Positions 1-8,422 of a DNA stretch of 64,000 bases are shown here, in pieces (positions within the stretch are counted from its first letter, which is position 1; the number at the start of each line of letters is the position of its first letter). Below the pieces are notes generated by a model, which saw only the letters and a program-made list of their open reading frames with translations, did no database searches and was not told the DNA's origin. The position numbers and the translations under genes are program-made. Origin of the DNA: Flavobacteriales bacterium (GTDB lineage: Bacteria > Bacteroidota > Bacteroidia > Flavobacteriales_D > Sanyastnellaceae); NCBI GenBank assembly GCA_022447625.1, contig JAKVAX010000011.1, positions 1-64,000 of the forward strand, in the 5' to 3' direction.

Positions 1-127
1 CTATGCAAAGACATTCAGTGGCTTCTTGACAAGAATCGCTTCTAAGTTGGCAGCAATCGCTGTACTGCAAAGAGTTAACTTAGAAAAAGGCAGGTCCATA
101 AATCATCTCAAACATGCATGGAGTTAA
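1..127 (+). mobile_element. C-terminal end of a transposase, probably IS982-like (partial)
   Basis: An open frame enters from the left edge and ends at TAA (125-127), giving 41 residues that begin YAKTFSGFLTRIASKLAAIA. A short basic tail with a 'TRI-SK--A' pattern and an 'LKHAWS'-type ending resembles the C-terminus of IS982-family DDE transposases of Flavobacteria. The family call is from memory of such tails and is tentative. No catalytic residues lie in the visible part, and no terminal inverted repeat could be recognised downstream. Confidence 0.4.
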
Positions 128-427
128 TAGCACAACGCGTTAGCTTATAGCTATGCCTTTACCTCCGTTCCCGTGCTCATTTTTAGAATTCGATTCGGTT
201 CAGAGTTAGAGGAACGAAGGATACTTACTCTTCTCAAAATGAACACCCAACAAAGCACCATTAACCCTTCTTAACCCTCTGCCACCCAAATTTTCGCCAT
301 CTTCTCTCTACTAACACTATTGGCCTTGCTTTTTACCCGAATTCAGCTTCTGACAATCGATATTTTGTTTGGCCTAGAGATTAGCTCAAAGAGCCGAACT
401 TAGTTAACCCTGAAATGAATACCTCAA
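128..427. other. Intergenic region, no gene seen
   Basis: This 300-base stretch between the transposase tail and the first membrane protein has only very short open frames. If the upstream frame belongs to an insertion sequence, its right end should lie here, but no inverted repeat can be identified without the left end. The piece at 136-147 holds CGCGTTAGC, a partial match to the dispersed 15-base motif described elsewhere. Confidence 0.5.
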
Positions 428-961
428 ATGAATAACATACTTGATAGTGAGGATTTAGACATTCCGGAAGACTTGCTGAAACGATTCATGAGAAGGACCT
501 TCTTTAATGCAATCATCTCTTACATCATCAGCCTGGTATTTTTGTATGCTTTTATGAGGATCGCATTTGGTGACAGCTCAATCGAGACTTGGATTAACAT
601 CATCTTGCACTGGCACTCTCTAATATTCTTTCCTATGTTGATTCTCGCCACAAGAAAGACAAGTAACTACATAGGCAAGTTGATCGCCTTTCGTAAAATC
701 AACTCCTTCGTAGGGTTCTTAGGGATCCTTTACACATCTATGTTTATAACAGCCATATCAAGCTATTTGATATTCTATGCTATCCATGAGCTTTTTGTTG
801 GGAACACTGGAGGAGTCGAGATTTATCTCCGTTTTTTTGTCATGAATGCCTTGCTCGTTCTTTTTCCATTTCTCTTCTTGGCCATCATCCTCGGAGAAGA
901 TCTTCGTACGAAACGAAATGAACTATCCTCCAGGTTACAAAACCCGAAAAAAGATTCGTGA
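428..961 (+). CDS. Hypothetical four-helix membrane protein, paralogue 1 of 3
   Basis: The 177-residue product has about four hydrophobic segments (roughly 28-50, 60-80, 95-118 and 137-157) and a charged C-terminal tail. The N-terminus (ILDSEDL, then a short amphipathic stretch before the first helix) matches the layout of the next two genes (ILDNEQV and LLDEQEI). All three also end in a hydrophobic helix followed by a basic tail, so they appear to be tandem duplicates; this copy is the most diverged. No known domain was recognised. An ATG at 415 leads to an immediate stop, so 428 is the first usable start. Confidence 0.7.
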   Translation: MNNILDSEDLDIPEDLLKRFMRRTFFNAIISYIISLVFLYAFMRIAFGDSSIETWINIILHWHSLIFFPMLILATRKTSNYIGKLIAFRKINSFVGFLGILYTSMFITAISSYLIFYAIHELFVGNTGGVEIYLRFFVMNALLVLFPFLFLAIILGEDLRTKRNELSSRLQNPKKDS

Positions 962-1065
962 ACTCATTTGTTCCCTCAAAAACTCCAAATCCCCCCACGA
1001 ATTCTCCTTCACCTCATCCAACAGAATATCCTTCCTTTACTTAGCCTCAAAATCAAGCTTATCTC

Positions 1066-1599
1066 ATGGAAATCCTCGACAACGAACAAGTCACCTCCTC
1101 CATTACACCCGAGATGCGCAGCCAACTTTCAAATCTGATTGTTGTTAGAAGCGCCATCTTTTGTGGGGTGGGATTCTTTGCAGCTATCCTAATCTGTGTG
1201 GCTTTTCTTGGCGCCAGTTTCTTGACCGAGCTCTGGAATGAACTCGGCATCGTGGTTCTAGGGGTTTTGGTTGGATTGATCGTCACCCTACTGACCACCA
1301 CGCGATTCTTTGCACGCGTCATCTCTGAACAAAAACTCAATTCCTTATTAGGTGGAATTCTAATTGCAATTGTGACAGTCATTTTCGGACATTTTTTCGG
1401 ATTCCTTGGCTTCATCATTGAGAATATGATGAAGGATTTCTACGACTTCCCAGGCTTTGAAGGCTATATCGCTACGCTTGGGTTAACAGCTGCATTTGGT
1501 GGCCTACCATGTATCATCCTCGGTGTGATCTTTGGGTTGAATGTAGGGTATAAGAAGCGCGAAATCTATCCACGGTTGGCGGGACGCCGTAGGCAGTAG
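1066..1599 (+). CDS. Hypothetical four-helix membrane protein, paralogue 2 of 3
   Basis: This 177-residue integral membrane protein has helices near 25-50, 57-80, 92-115 and 140-162, and a basic C-terminus (YKKREIYPRLAGRRRQ). It aligns along its whole length with the next gene: EILDNEQVTSSITPEMRSQL against DLLDEQEITTEISPSLREAM, then the R-x-x-A/V-R-x-(I/V)-(S/A)-(E/H)-(E/Q) stretch after helix 2, and G-x-P at the last helix. Identity looks to be around a third, so the duplication is old. No function can be assigned. The protein is probably in the inner membrane, since no signal peptide or lipobox is present. Confidence 0.7.
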   Translation: MEILDNEQVTSSITPEMRSQLSNLIVVRSAIFCGVGFFAAILICVAFLGASFLTELWNELGIVVLGVLVGLIVTLLTTTRFFARVISEQKLNSLLGGILIAIVTVIFGHFFGFLGFIIENMMKDFYDFPGFEGYIATLGLTAAFGGLPCIILGVIFGLNVGYKKREIYPRLAGRRRQ

Positions 1600-1608
1600 G
1601 CTGATCTT

Positions 1609-1706
1609 TAGTTATTAGTTCTTAGTCTTTGGTTATTGGTTCTAGATTATCGATTCTAGATTATCGTCTATCAGTTATCGTTTATAGATTATCGTTTATA
1701 GATTCG
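1609..1706. repeat. Degenerate heptamer array (14 units)
   Basis: The gap between paralogues 2 and 3 is almost entirely a tandem array with an exact period of 7. Its units include TAGTTAT, TAGTTCT, TGGTTAT, AGATTAT, CGATTCT, CAGTTAT and CGTTTAT. Units differ at the first two positions and are usually (G/A)(T/A)TTAT-like after that. The period never slips over 98 bases, and the array stops five bases before the next ATG. Confidence 0.85.
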
Positions 1707-1710
1707 TTCC

Positions 1711-2238
1711 ATGTCCGATCTTCTCGATGAACAAGAGATAACTACCGAAATCTCCCCCTCCTTGCGTGAGGCGATGATCAGTTCTGTGATCATGCGCGGA
1801 ATGATCTTCATCGTCATCGGTGTAGCACTGGCTATTGCCATCATGCTCATGTTGAGCGGCCCAACCTCTTTTACCAACCTCTTTAGAAACGAACGAGGAA
1901 TGATCCTCGGTATCATCGTCGGACTCATCTTTTGTGTCTTGGTAGTGGTGCGTTTGGTAGCACGATGGGTGGCTCATGAACAACTGGCGAGCATATTCGC
2001 AGGCTTAATCATCGCCTTCGCCACCCTCCTTCTAGCCCATACCTTCGGATACCTCGGATACGAAGCACAACACATTAGCGACCCACCACCAAACCACGAA
2101 CAAGTCTACATCATCGAACTCGACTACGGCAGTACACTATTTTTCACCATGCTCATCGGAGGACCGCCGGCGCTAGTGCTCGGACTTATTTTTGGAATTG
2201 GTATAAAACGAAGGAGAGTTGTTCTTTATGGGAGGTAG
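1711..2238 (+). CDS. Hypothetical four-helix membrane protein, paralogue 3 of 3
   Basis: The 175-residue product has hydrophobic segments near 28-48, 63-85, 95-115 and 143-165, and ends in a basic tail (IKRRRVVLYGR). It is the closest relative of the preceding gene. A soluble loop of about 25 residues rich in acidic and proline residues (SDPPPNHEQVYIIELDYG) separates helices 3 and 4. The gene starts directly after a heptamer array and is followed by palindromes and a second array, so it is framed by repeats. No known domain was recognised. Confidence 0.7.
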   Translation: MSDLLDEQEITTEISPSLREAMISSVIMRGMIFIVIGVALAIAIMLMLSGPTSFTNLFRNERGMILGIIVGLIFCVLVVVRLVARWVAHEQLASIFAGLIIAFATLLLAHTFGYLGYEAQHISDPPPNHEQVYIIELDYGSTLFFTMLIGGPPALVLGLIFGIGIKRRRVVLYGR

Positions 2239-2240
2239 GG

Positions 2241-2270
2241 GTTAGCATGATTAGGCCGCCTGCGGCGGAT
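2241..2270. repeat. Hairpin plus CTAATCATGCTA word, copy 1 (inverted)
   Basis: TAGCATGATTAG (2243-2254) is followed by the hairpin CCGCC-TGC-GGCGG (2257-2268). The same combination occurs in the opposite orientation at 53214-53240, and in a weaker form at 14453-14477. This ties the gap to a dispersed family of intergenic words. Confidence 0.65.
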
Positions 2271-2281
2271 AGGATGGTTAG

Positions 2282-2346
2282 GGGTACGCACACGTGCCCT
2301 TATCCAAGGGCGCACCACGTACCTCTAGGGGCACGCATGCGTGCCC
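2282..2346. repeat. Cluster of related palindromes
   Basis: Bases 2329-2346 form a perfect 18-base palindrome (GGGCACGCA, then its complement). Two imperfect copies of the same design precede it, at 2282-2299 (GGGTACGCA-CACGTGCCC) and about 2308-2323. The three copies fill the gap before the heptamer array. No T-run follows, so a simple intrinsic terminator is not indicated. Confidence 0.7.
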
Positions 2347-2351
2347 TTAAC

Positions 2352-2414
2352 TTATCGGTTATCAGTTATAGATTACCGATTACCCCTAGACCCTCGTCTC
2401 TCGACCCTCGACCA
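2352..2414. repeat. Degenerate heptamer array (9 units)
   Basis: The array reads in register as TTATCGG, TTATCAG, TTATAGA, TTACCGA, TTACCCC, TAGACCC, TCGTCTC, TCGACCC and TCGACCA, moving from the TTATcgr word to the TCGACCC word. It abuts the stop codon of lptD (2415-2417, minus strand). The segment around 2393-2408 reappears with one mismatch at 53124-53139. Confidence 0.85.
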
Positions 2415-5027
2415 CTAGAACAAAAGCCCGTTCGGACCGCCCCTCGCTTGCAACTTCAAGTCTTGAAGGAGTGATGACTTCACATTCAGCTGAATGCTGA
2501 AGCTTTGTCGGACACCAAATGGAATCCAGTTGAAGGTGAATTCCCAGCAGTGGAGATCCCAGTAGAGATTGAGCGTGGTTGGAGTGAAGTCCTTTTCTGT
2601 GAAATCGTACCCGGAATCGAAGCCGATTTTCCATTTTTCGAAGAGACTAAAATCTCCACGGAACAGCACCGTTTGGGCGATGACATCTTCATCTGCCTGG
2701 GTTTCGGTGTTCCAGTTGCGACGCAAGTTGAGCGTGTAGCTGAGGTTCAAAGACCAAGGAACATTGAAATCGACAAAAGCGCCTGGGTTGCGTTCAATGA
2801 CTTCAAGTTCTTCCTCTGTGGCATTTTCTGTATTGCGAGTACCCGTGCGCTGCTTGCTTCGCAGGTTCATGTTCACCGAACCGGTCAAGCTCTCGAGACG
2901 TAGGAGTCGTCCTTGAGATTGGGATAGGTAGGTGTTGATTTCACGTCCTGTGGAATCGCGGTCGTAGGCGCTGTGGCTGCTGTTGGCGCTCAAGCTGATG
3001 TTATTCCAAAGCGTGGTAAATCCACGCATGGAGATGTTCGATAGATTCAATGAATCCGCCATCATATTATAACTACCTGAAATGATATAGTTATCAATGA
3101 TCTTCTGCTTCTTCGTCGCGCCTCGTTTGCCCTTCTTATCACGCACCTTCACCTCGAGGTTGTTAGCCAAAGAGAAGTTCACGTTGAACTGCTCACTGGT
3201 GCTTCCCGGACGGAATCTAGCGGCATCAAATGTGGTATATGAATTCAGATCTCCTGCCGTGTCGTAGTAAAAGAGATTGCGGTTCACAGCCGGCACATAT
3301 GACAATCCTGCCTGTGGGGTTACCACATGGCGAATGGCCTTGAGGTTCTTGAACTTGCGGAAGTTCTTGATCCCATAGAATCGGGTATTCAAACTACCAC
3401 TCACACGCCAATCACGCGCAGAGCGGAATCCATTCAAGGTATCTGCCGCGAGATCTCCTGAATTTTGCTCAACTAGGTCGAGGTATTTGAAAGTCCAGTA
3501 CTCGTTGTAGTTGAAAGAGGGTGTGAAGGTCACAAAGCCCAGACGTGCCTGCGTAGATACGCTGGCGGTCTGGCGAATTCCATTCTGTGCTTGACGATTC
3601 AACTGCGCTGTTTCATCCCAGCGGAAGAGACTTTGACTTTCCGAAATGAAGTTCTCGAAGTTGGCTGAATAAGTCACACCAATCTGATCGTACCACTTAT
3701 TCGAACTCACCTTGCTCCCAAGCCATTTGGAAATTGGTAGGTTCGTACGGTTGCGGTTGAAGGTGATTCCAGGCAGCGTCAACTGTACATTTCCCGTCTG
3801 CGAGTTTTGTGAGTGTCGTGCATTAACGGCTAACGAATATGGTTTCCCTGGGAAGCTCTTATTCCATTGCACACTCGAGCTGAAAGTATTCGATAGGTAA
3901 TCCGTCTGCGAGCTGTTCAGGTTATTCCGGAAGTTATTCGTCGTACCAAAGTTGATGTTGGCTGTGAATCGACTATTCGGACGAGCTTTAGGGTCTTGGT
4001 TGTGTTGCCAGCGGACAAAGAATTCCGTGCTCTTCGAGAAGTCTGAAAGCTCTGGAATACTCTGTTTCACCACCGTACGAGATATGTTGAAGCTTCCTGT
4101 ATATCTATAGCGCTTCCGGTAATTCGTTAGGTTTTTAATACTCCAGCTACCGCGGGAATAGATATCTCCCAGTAGCCGGGTATCCAAATTCCGACCGAGA
4201 GGGAGATAATAACCCCCATCTTTTAAGAAATACCCCAAGCTATTCGCATTACCATAACCCGGAAGAATCACCCCATGGCTCGACTCATTCTTGGTCGGGA
4301 ACCATGCAAAAGGCAAGGCCAGAGGCAATGGTACCTTCCTGACCTTCATGTACAACGGACCGGAGACCACCTTCTCATCAGGGATCAAGATCGCCTTACT
4401 CAAATGGAAGTGATAGTGAGGGTTCTCAGCATCACAGGTCGTGAACTTCCCTCCTTTCACGTGAATCCATTCGTTTTCGTGTAGTTTCGAGGTATTGGTA
4501 TGGAAAACCGCATCCCCTTCTTGTGTCACTGCGATCTTGCTGTACCCTTGCTGGGTGCGGAAGTTGTAACACATGTACTCCTGAGTGAACGATTGTCCGG
4601 CGTCATCTAGGACCGGCTTGCCCATCAACACTCCCGTTGAATCCGGAACACCTGACGCGCAGGCCTCATTATTCGTGAAATCGTATTCGACGTAATCAGC
4701 CGTTAAGGTGAGGGTTTCAAACTTCACAATAGCCCCACCATATAAGAGAACACGGTTATTGATGGCATCGAAGATCATCGAATCTTCGGCATCGTAGAAG
4801 ATGCTTGAATTGATCGCATCTACACTTTCGGTACTATCTGGCACTTCTTCCACGTTAGTGAAGGAAAGCGTGTCAGTTGGCACGATGGTTGGGTTATTAG
4901 GATCAGAAACCTGTAACGAATCCTCTTGACCTGCAAGGGAAAAGCATGTCATTATCAACACGGCCGCGAGGAAAAAACCGAGCGTGGTTGCTGATAGTCC
5001 GAGAGTGTTCGTTATACCTTTGGTCAT
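2415..5027 (-). CDS. lptD: Outer-membrane LPS assembly protein LptD, Bacteroidota type
   Basis: LptD inserts lipopolysaccharide into the outer leaflet of the outer membrane at the end of the Lpt bridge. The 870-residue product has a hydrophobic N-terminus (about 9-33) and an OstA/LptA-like N-terminal region (about 75-200). In that region SIFYDAEDSM, LTLTADYVEYD and TSKLHENEWIHVKGGKFTTC are typical of the family. A long barrel region of alternating Asn/Arg/Ser-rich strands runs to the C-terminus. The sequence around PFAWFPTKNESSHGVILPGYG is the usual junction to the barrel. The gene diverges from an amidase gene, a common arrangement in Flavobacteria. Its stop codon touches a heptamer repeat array. 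Confidence 0.88.
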   Translation of the reverse strand: MTKGITNTLGLSATTLGFFLAAVLIMTCFSLAGQEDSLQVSDPNNPTIVPTDTLSFTNVEEVPDSTESVDAINSSIFYDAEDSMIFDAINNRVLLYGGAIVKFETLTLTADYVEYDFTNNEACASGVPDSTGVLMGKPVLDDAGQSFTQEYMCYNFRTQQGYSKIAVTQEGDAVFHTNTSKLHENEWIHVKGGKFTTCDAENPHYHFHLSKAILIPDEKVVSGPLYMKVRKVPLPLALPFAWFPTKNESSHGVILPGYGNANSLGYFLKDGGYYLPLGRNLDTRLLGDIYSRGSWSIKNLTNYRKRYRYTGSFNISRTVVKQSIPELSDFSKSTEFFVRWQHNQDPKARPNSRFTANINFGTTNNFRNNLNSSQTDYLSNTFSSSVQWNKSFPGKPYSLAVNARHSQNSQTGNVQLTLPGITFNRNRTNLPISKWLGSKVSSNKWYDQIGVTYSANFENFISESQSLFRWDETAQLNRQAQNGIRQTASVSTQARLGFVTFTPSFNYNEYWTFKYLDLVEQNSGDLAADTLNGFRSARDWRVSGSLNTRFYGIKNFRKFKNLKAIRHVVTPQAGLSYVPAVNRNLFYYDTAGDLNSYTTFDAARFRPGSTSEQFNVNFSLANNLEVKVRDKKGKRGATKKQKIIDNYIISGSYNMMADSLNLSNISMRGFTTLWNNISLSANSSHSAYDRDSTGREINTYLSQSQGRLLRLESLTGSVNMNLRSKQRTGTRNTENATEEELEVIERNPGAFVDFNVPWSLNLSYTLNLRRNWNTETQADEDVIAQTVLFRGDFSLFEKWKIGFDSGYDFTEKDFTPTTLNLYWDLHCWEFTFNWIPFGVRQSFSIQLNVKSSLLQDLKLQARGGPNGLLF

Positions 5028-5046
5028 TAGGGGATAAACGGGCGCC

Positions 5047-5054
5047 CAAAGCTA
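5047..5054 (-). promoter_or_regulatory. -7 promoter element for lptD
   Basis: On the minus strand the octamer is TAGCTTTG, a full match to the Bacteroidota -7 consensus TAnnTTTG. It would place the transcript start about 14 bases before the lptD ATG. No good -33 TTTG is seen at the expected distance. Confidence 0.5.
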
Positions 5055-5100
5055 CAATAGTTTCCCTATTTGCATCAGAGGCACGCAATGAGTTTAGAAC

Positions 5101-6291
5101 ATGAAGACGCATAGTAAACGTATAGCGATTCTTTTTCTTGTTCTGACCTTCGGAGTTTTTGTTGGCTTTACGCCAGAAACTCCTCAAGGGGTCATCCAAA
5201 CTATCGTGCTCGACGCCGGACACGGTGGTAGCGATCCAGGTAATTTGGGAACAGGTCGTTACAAGACTACTGAGAAAGATATTACCCTTGACGTCACCCT
5301 CCGTGTCAAGAAATACATCGAGGAAGCTTTCCCGAATGTAAACGTGATTCTAACGCGTGACGATGACTCCTACCCTACGCTCGAAAAGCGTGTCGAAATT
5401 GCGAACACTTCTGAAGCAGACTTATTCCTTTCGATTCACTGTGATGCCTTCACGAAAGAAAGTGCTCACGGTTCTGGAACCTATGTGATGGGAATGCACC
5501 GCTCAGATGAAGCGCTGCGTATCGCCATGAAGGAGAATGCAGCCATTTACAATGAAGAGAACTATCAGGAACGTTACAGCTTTGACCCGAAAGATCCTGA
5601 TACCTACATCGCATTGACGCTTCGTCAGAACACTTACCTCGATCAGAGCTTGAAGCTTTCGCAAAATATTCAAGACCAATTCCGCGATCGCGTGGGAAGA
5701 GTAGACCGTGGTGTTAGACAAGCAGGATACTATGTGATCTGCTTCACTAACATGCCGAGTGCCTTGGTTGAGCTCGGTTTCCTGACCAACAAAAAAGAAG
5801 AAGACTTCCTCAACACAGAAGATGGTAAGAGCTACATGGCTTCGGCAATCTTCCGTGCAGTGCGTGATTATAAGTCAGACATTGATGGAGTCCAGTATAC
5901 AACGGTAGAGGAAGAGAAAGAGGAAGAATTAGAATCAGAGGGAGAATTAGAATTAGATGAAGAAGTAGAAACTGCAACGCCGCATTCATCGGCTTGGAAG
6001 GAGAAGATTTGTTATAAGGAAATTAAGCGCGGAGTGAAGTTCCAGGTACAAATTGCTACCTCTTCAACTCAAGTGGCCACTACTCCTACTAACTTTAATG
6101 GGTTGGATAGAGTGGACGAATATTTCAGCAACGGACTTTACAAGTACGCCGCTGGAAGCACTAAGAAATACAAGCATGCCCTTGAGATGAAGGATGTGCT
6201 TCGAAATAACGGCTTCGATGGAGCATTTGTGATCGCGTTCAAAGATGGCGAACGGGTGACGCTCGAAGAAGCAATGAACGAACAGCCATAA
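5101..6291 (+). CDS. N-acetylmuramoyl-L-alanine amidase with C-terminal SPOR-like domain
   Basis: This zinc amidase (Amidase_3 family) cleaves the bond between muramic acid and the stem peptide during cell-wall turnover and division. A signal peptide (about 1-24) is followed by the catalytic domain (about 33-255). The zinc and catalytic residues are visible: His41 in DAGHGG, a Glu near 58, His113 in SIHCD, and Glu224 in VELGF. A strongly acidic linker (about 269-291) leads to a C-terminal region (311-383) with the shape of a SPOR peptidoglycan-binding domain (VKFQVQIATSS...YKYAAGS...FVIAF). Closely followed by the MCE gene, 13 bases downstream. Confidence 0.88.
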   Translation: MKTHSKRIAILFLVLTFGVFVGFTPETPQGVIQTIVLDAGHGGSDPGNLGTGRYKTTEKDITLDVTLRVKKYIEEAFPNVNVILTRDDDSYPTLEKRVEIANTSEADLFLSIHCDAFTKESAHGSGTYVMGMHRSDEALRIAMKENAAIYNEENYQERYSFDPKDPDTYIALTLRQNTYLDQSLKLSQNIQDQFRDRVGRVDRGVRQAGYYVICFTNMPSALVELGFLTNKKEEDFLNTEDGKSYMASAIFRAVRDYKSDIDGVQYTTVEEEKEEELESEGELELDEEVETATPHSSAWKEKICYKEIKRGVKFQVQIATSSTQVATTPTNFNGLDRVDEYFSNGLYKYAAGSTKKYKHALEMKDVLRNNGFDGAFVIAFKDGERVTLEEAMNEQP

Positions 6292-6304
6292 GACCAGATA
6301 TAGT

Positions 6305-7351
6305 TTGAAAGGCGTCTCTAAAGAATTTAAAATTGGTGTGATCGTGGTGGTGAGCCTTACCCTGCTCATCTTCGGGATCAACTACCTCAAGGGAATCAAC
6401 ATCTTCGTTCAGCAACGAACCTTCTTCGCTGTGTACGACGATGTTGATGGATTGAGTGTGGCCAATCCGGTGATCTTGAATGGATTTAAAATCGGTCAAG
6501 TGAAAACTGTTGGATTCCACCCGAAGGGTGATGGATCACTGATGGTTGAATTCAGCATTGATCAGAAAGACCTCAACGTTCCAGTAGACTCAAAAGCCAA
6601 GATCTTTAGTTCTGATCTGTTCGGTTCAAAAGCAATTAAGATCATCATGGGTGACTCGACTTTGATGGCCAATCCAAAAGACACCTTGGAGTCTGAGATT
6701 GAAATGGGCCTCGCCGAATCCGTTCGACTTGAATTGATGCCGTTGAAGAACAAAACCGATGAATTGATCGCCGGTGTTGACGACATCGTAGAAAACCTGA
6801 AGACGGTATTTGATGATGACGCTACGCAAGGACTTCCGAAAGTATTCGAAAGTCTGCAGCGTACAATGGAGACCTTGGAGAAGACAACCCTGCGACTTGA
6901 CGAAACTATCGCAGATAATAGCGACCGTATCGATGGCATCTTCGCCGATGTGCACTCGATTACGACGAACCTCAAATCAAACAACGAGAAGCTCAACAAC
7001 ATCATCTCGAACTTTGATACAGTAAGTGATAGCCTCGCAAAACTCGAACTTTCTACTACCCTGAAAAAAGCTGATGTAGCCCTCGGTGAATTCGCTGATA
7101 TCATGACGAAGATCAACGAAGGTGAAGGTACAATGGCCCAGCTGATCAACAATGATTCATTGCATACATCCCTCCTAAATACAAATCAGGAACTGCAATA
7201 CCTCATCAATGATCTTTACATGAACCCTTGGCGATACGTTCATGTTTCTATCTTTGGCAAGAAACCGAAGGAGAAATTCTCTAGACGTGAACTCGAACAG
7301 CTTCGTGAATTGATTGACGAGCAGCTCGACGAACCGTCATCGGAAGAGTAA
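6305..7351 (+). CDS. MlaD/MCE-family lipid-transport protein
   Basis: MCE proteins sit in the inner membrane and carry phospholipid between the membranes. The 348-residue product has one N-terminal helix (about 10-29, FKIGVIVVVSLTLLIFGINYLKG, here given over its span only) and an MCE domain (about 36-118) with VNPVILNGFKIGQV-like features. A long coiled-coil-prone region follows (about 140-300). The start is a TTG (6305-6307): the KGVSKEFKIGV N-terminus is typical of Bacteroidota MlaD, and no ATG lies nearby. The order amidase, MCE, Fe-S protein, Fe-S protein is common in this phylum and suggests an operon. Confidence 0.85.
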   Translation: MKGVSKEFKIGVIVVVSLTLLIFGINYLKGINIFVQQRTFFAVYDDVDGLSVANPVILNGFKIGQVKTVGFHPKGDGSLMVEFSIDQKDLNVPVDSKAKIFSSDLFGSKAIKIIMGDSTLMANPKDTLESEIEMGLAESVRLELMPLKNKTDELIAGVDDIVENLKTVFDDDATQGLPKVFESLQRTMETLEKTTLRLDETIADNSDRIDGIFADVHSITTNLKSNNEKLNNIISNFDTVSDSLAKLELSTTLKKADVALGEFADIMTKINEGEGTMAQLINNDSLHTSLLNTNQELQYLINDLYMNPWRYVHVSIFGKKPKEKFSRRELEQLRELIDEQLDEPSSEE

Positions 7352-7360
7352 AAGGGTAAT

Positions 7361-8422
7361 ATGATCGCTCAAATCGCATTTGTGCTTGCATTCGCTGCAG
7401 GCATCTTCCTCTTTGCACGACGGGTGCGAGAGATCAGACGTAACATTAGTATCGGACAAGCAGTCGACCGCACGGATCGCAAGAATGAGCGTTGGCGCAC
7501 AATGACCATGGTAGCCCTCGGGCAATCGAAAATGGTTGCTCGTCCAATCGCTGGATTCCTCCACCTCTTGGTATACGTAGGGTTCGTCTTAATCAACATC
7601 GAAGTACTAGAGATTGTCCTTGACGGTATTACTGGACATCACCGACTCTTCGCGAGTTTCGGCGGCCGTGTTTACGACGCGCTCATTGGAGCTTTTGAAA
7701 TTCTGGCGGCATTGGTATTGATTGCCTGTGTGGTTTTCTTGATCCGACGAAACGTGATCAACATTCGCCGTTTCCGCATGAAGGAAATGGACGGATGGCC
7801 GAAGTCAGATGCCAACATCATTCTAGTGGCAGAAGTGCTCTTGATGTTCGCTCTGTTGAGCATGAATGCCTGCGACGCTTTGTTGCAAGGAAAAGTGGCT
7901 GAATTGATGGCTGCAGGACAAGAAATCCCTGAAGCACTTTCACATTACATTGAAGCTGGGTCGTTCCCTGTGAGCTCTATGCTGCAACCACTGTACGCTG
8001 GCATGGACGTTGACGGTCTGATCATGACTGAGCGCTTCATGTGGTGGTTCCACATTATCGGAATCCTCGCCTTCCTAGTGTACGTGCCTTACTCTAAGCA
8101 CTTCCACATTATCATGGCGTTCCCAAACACTTGGTACAGCAAGCTGGAACCTAAGGGACAAATGACCAACATGGAAGCAGTGACCAACGAGGTGAAGCTG
8201 ATGCTTGACCCTTCTGCTGATCCATACGCAGCGCCACCCGCTGATGCGGCTCCTGTGAAATTCGGAGCGAAGGATGTGCAAGACTTGACTTGGAAGCAGT
8301 TGTTCGACTCATATACATGTACTGAGTGTGGTCGATGCTCAAGTGAATGTCCTGCAAACCAAACAGGAAAACTACTTTCTCCACGTAAGATCATGATGGA
8401 TACACGTGATCGACTGGAATAA
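7361..8422 (+). CDS. Membrane-bound (Fe-S)-binding protein, N-terminal part, cut by an in-frame TAA
   Basis: The visible 353 residues contain four to five membrane helices (about 3-20, 63-85, 108-128, 152-170 and 228-248), resembling the NarI/HdrE-like membrane domain. The first 4Fe-4S motif follows at Cys330, 333, 336 and 340 (CTECGRCSSECP). The frame then meets TAA at 8420-8422, right after RDRLE. The same frame continues past the stop with VGKNIQSDGSIKDDGKSLL and a second 4Fe-4S motif. In relatives this is one protein of about 450 residues, and the stop sits where a Glu (GAA) is expected. A point nonsense change or a sequence error is most likely. Confidence 0.8.
   Translation: MIAQIAFVLAFAAGIFLFARRVREIRRNISIGQAVDRTDRKNERWRTMTMVALGQSKMVARPIAGFLHLLVYVGFVLINIEVLEIVLDGITGHHRLFASFGGRVYDALIGAFEILAALVLIACVVFLIRRNVINIRRFRMKEMDGWPKSDANIILVAEVLLMFALLSMNACDALLQGKVAELMAAGQEIPEALSHYIEAGSFPVSSMLQPLYAGMDVDGLIMTERFMWWFHIIGILAFLVYVPYSKHFHIIMAFPNTWYSKLEPKGQMTNMEAVTNEVKLMLDPSADPYAAPPADAAPVKFGAKDVQDLTWKQLFDSYTCTECGRCSSECPANQTGKLLSPRKIMMDTRDRLE

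Noticed and set aside
1059-1418. Antisense frame of 119 residues opposite the second membrane protein, and similar long antisense frames such as 6562-7152
   Set aside because: They mirror real genes on the other strand, have Arg/Ser/Thr-rich low-complexity translations and no start or promoter context.
2247-2474. 75-residue frame across the palindromes and heptamer array
   Set aside because: It is translated repeat sequence that runs into the end of lptD; no protein character.
8420-8422. Selenocysteine or pyrrolysine insertion at the Fe-S gene stop
   Set aside because: The codon is TAA, not TGA or TAG, and the position aligns with Glu.
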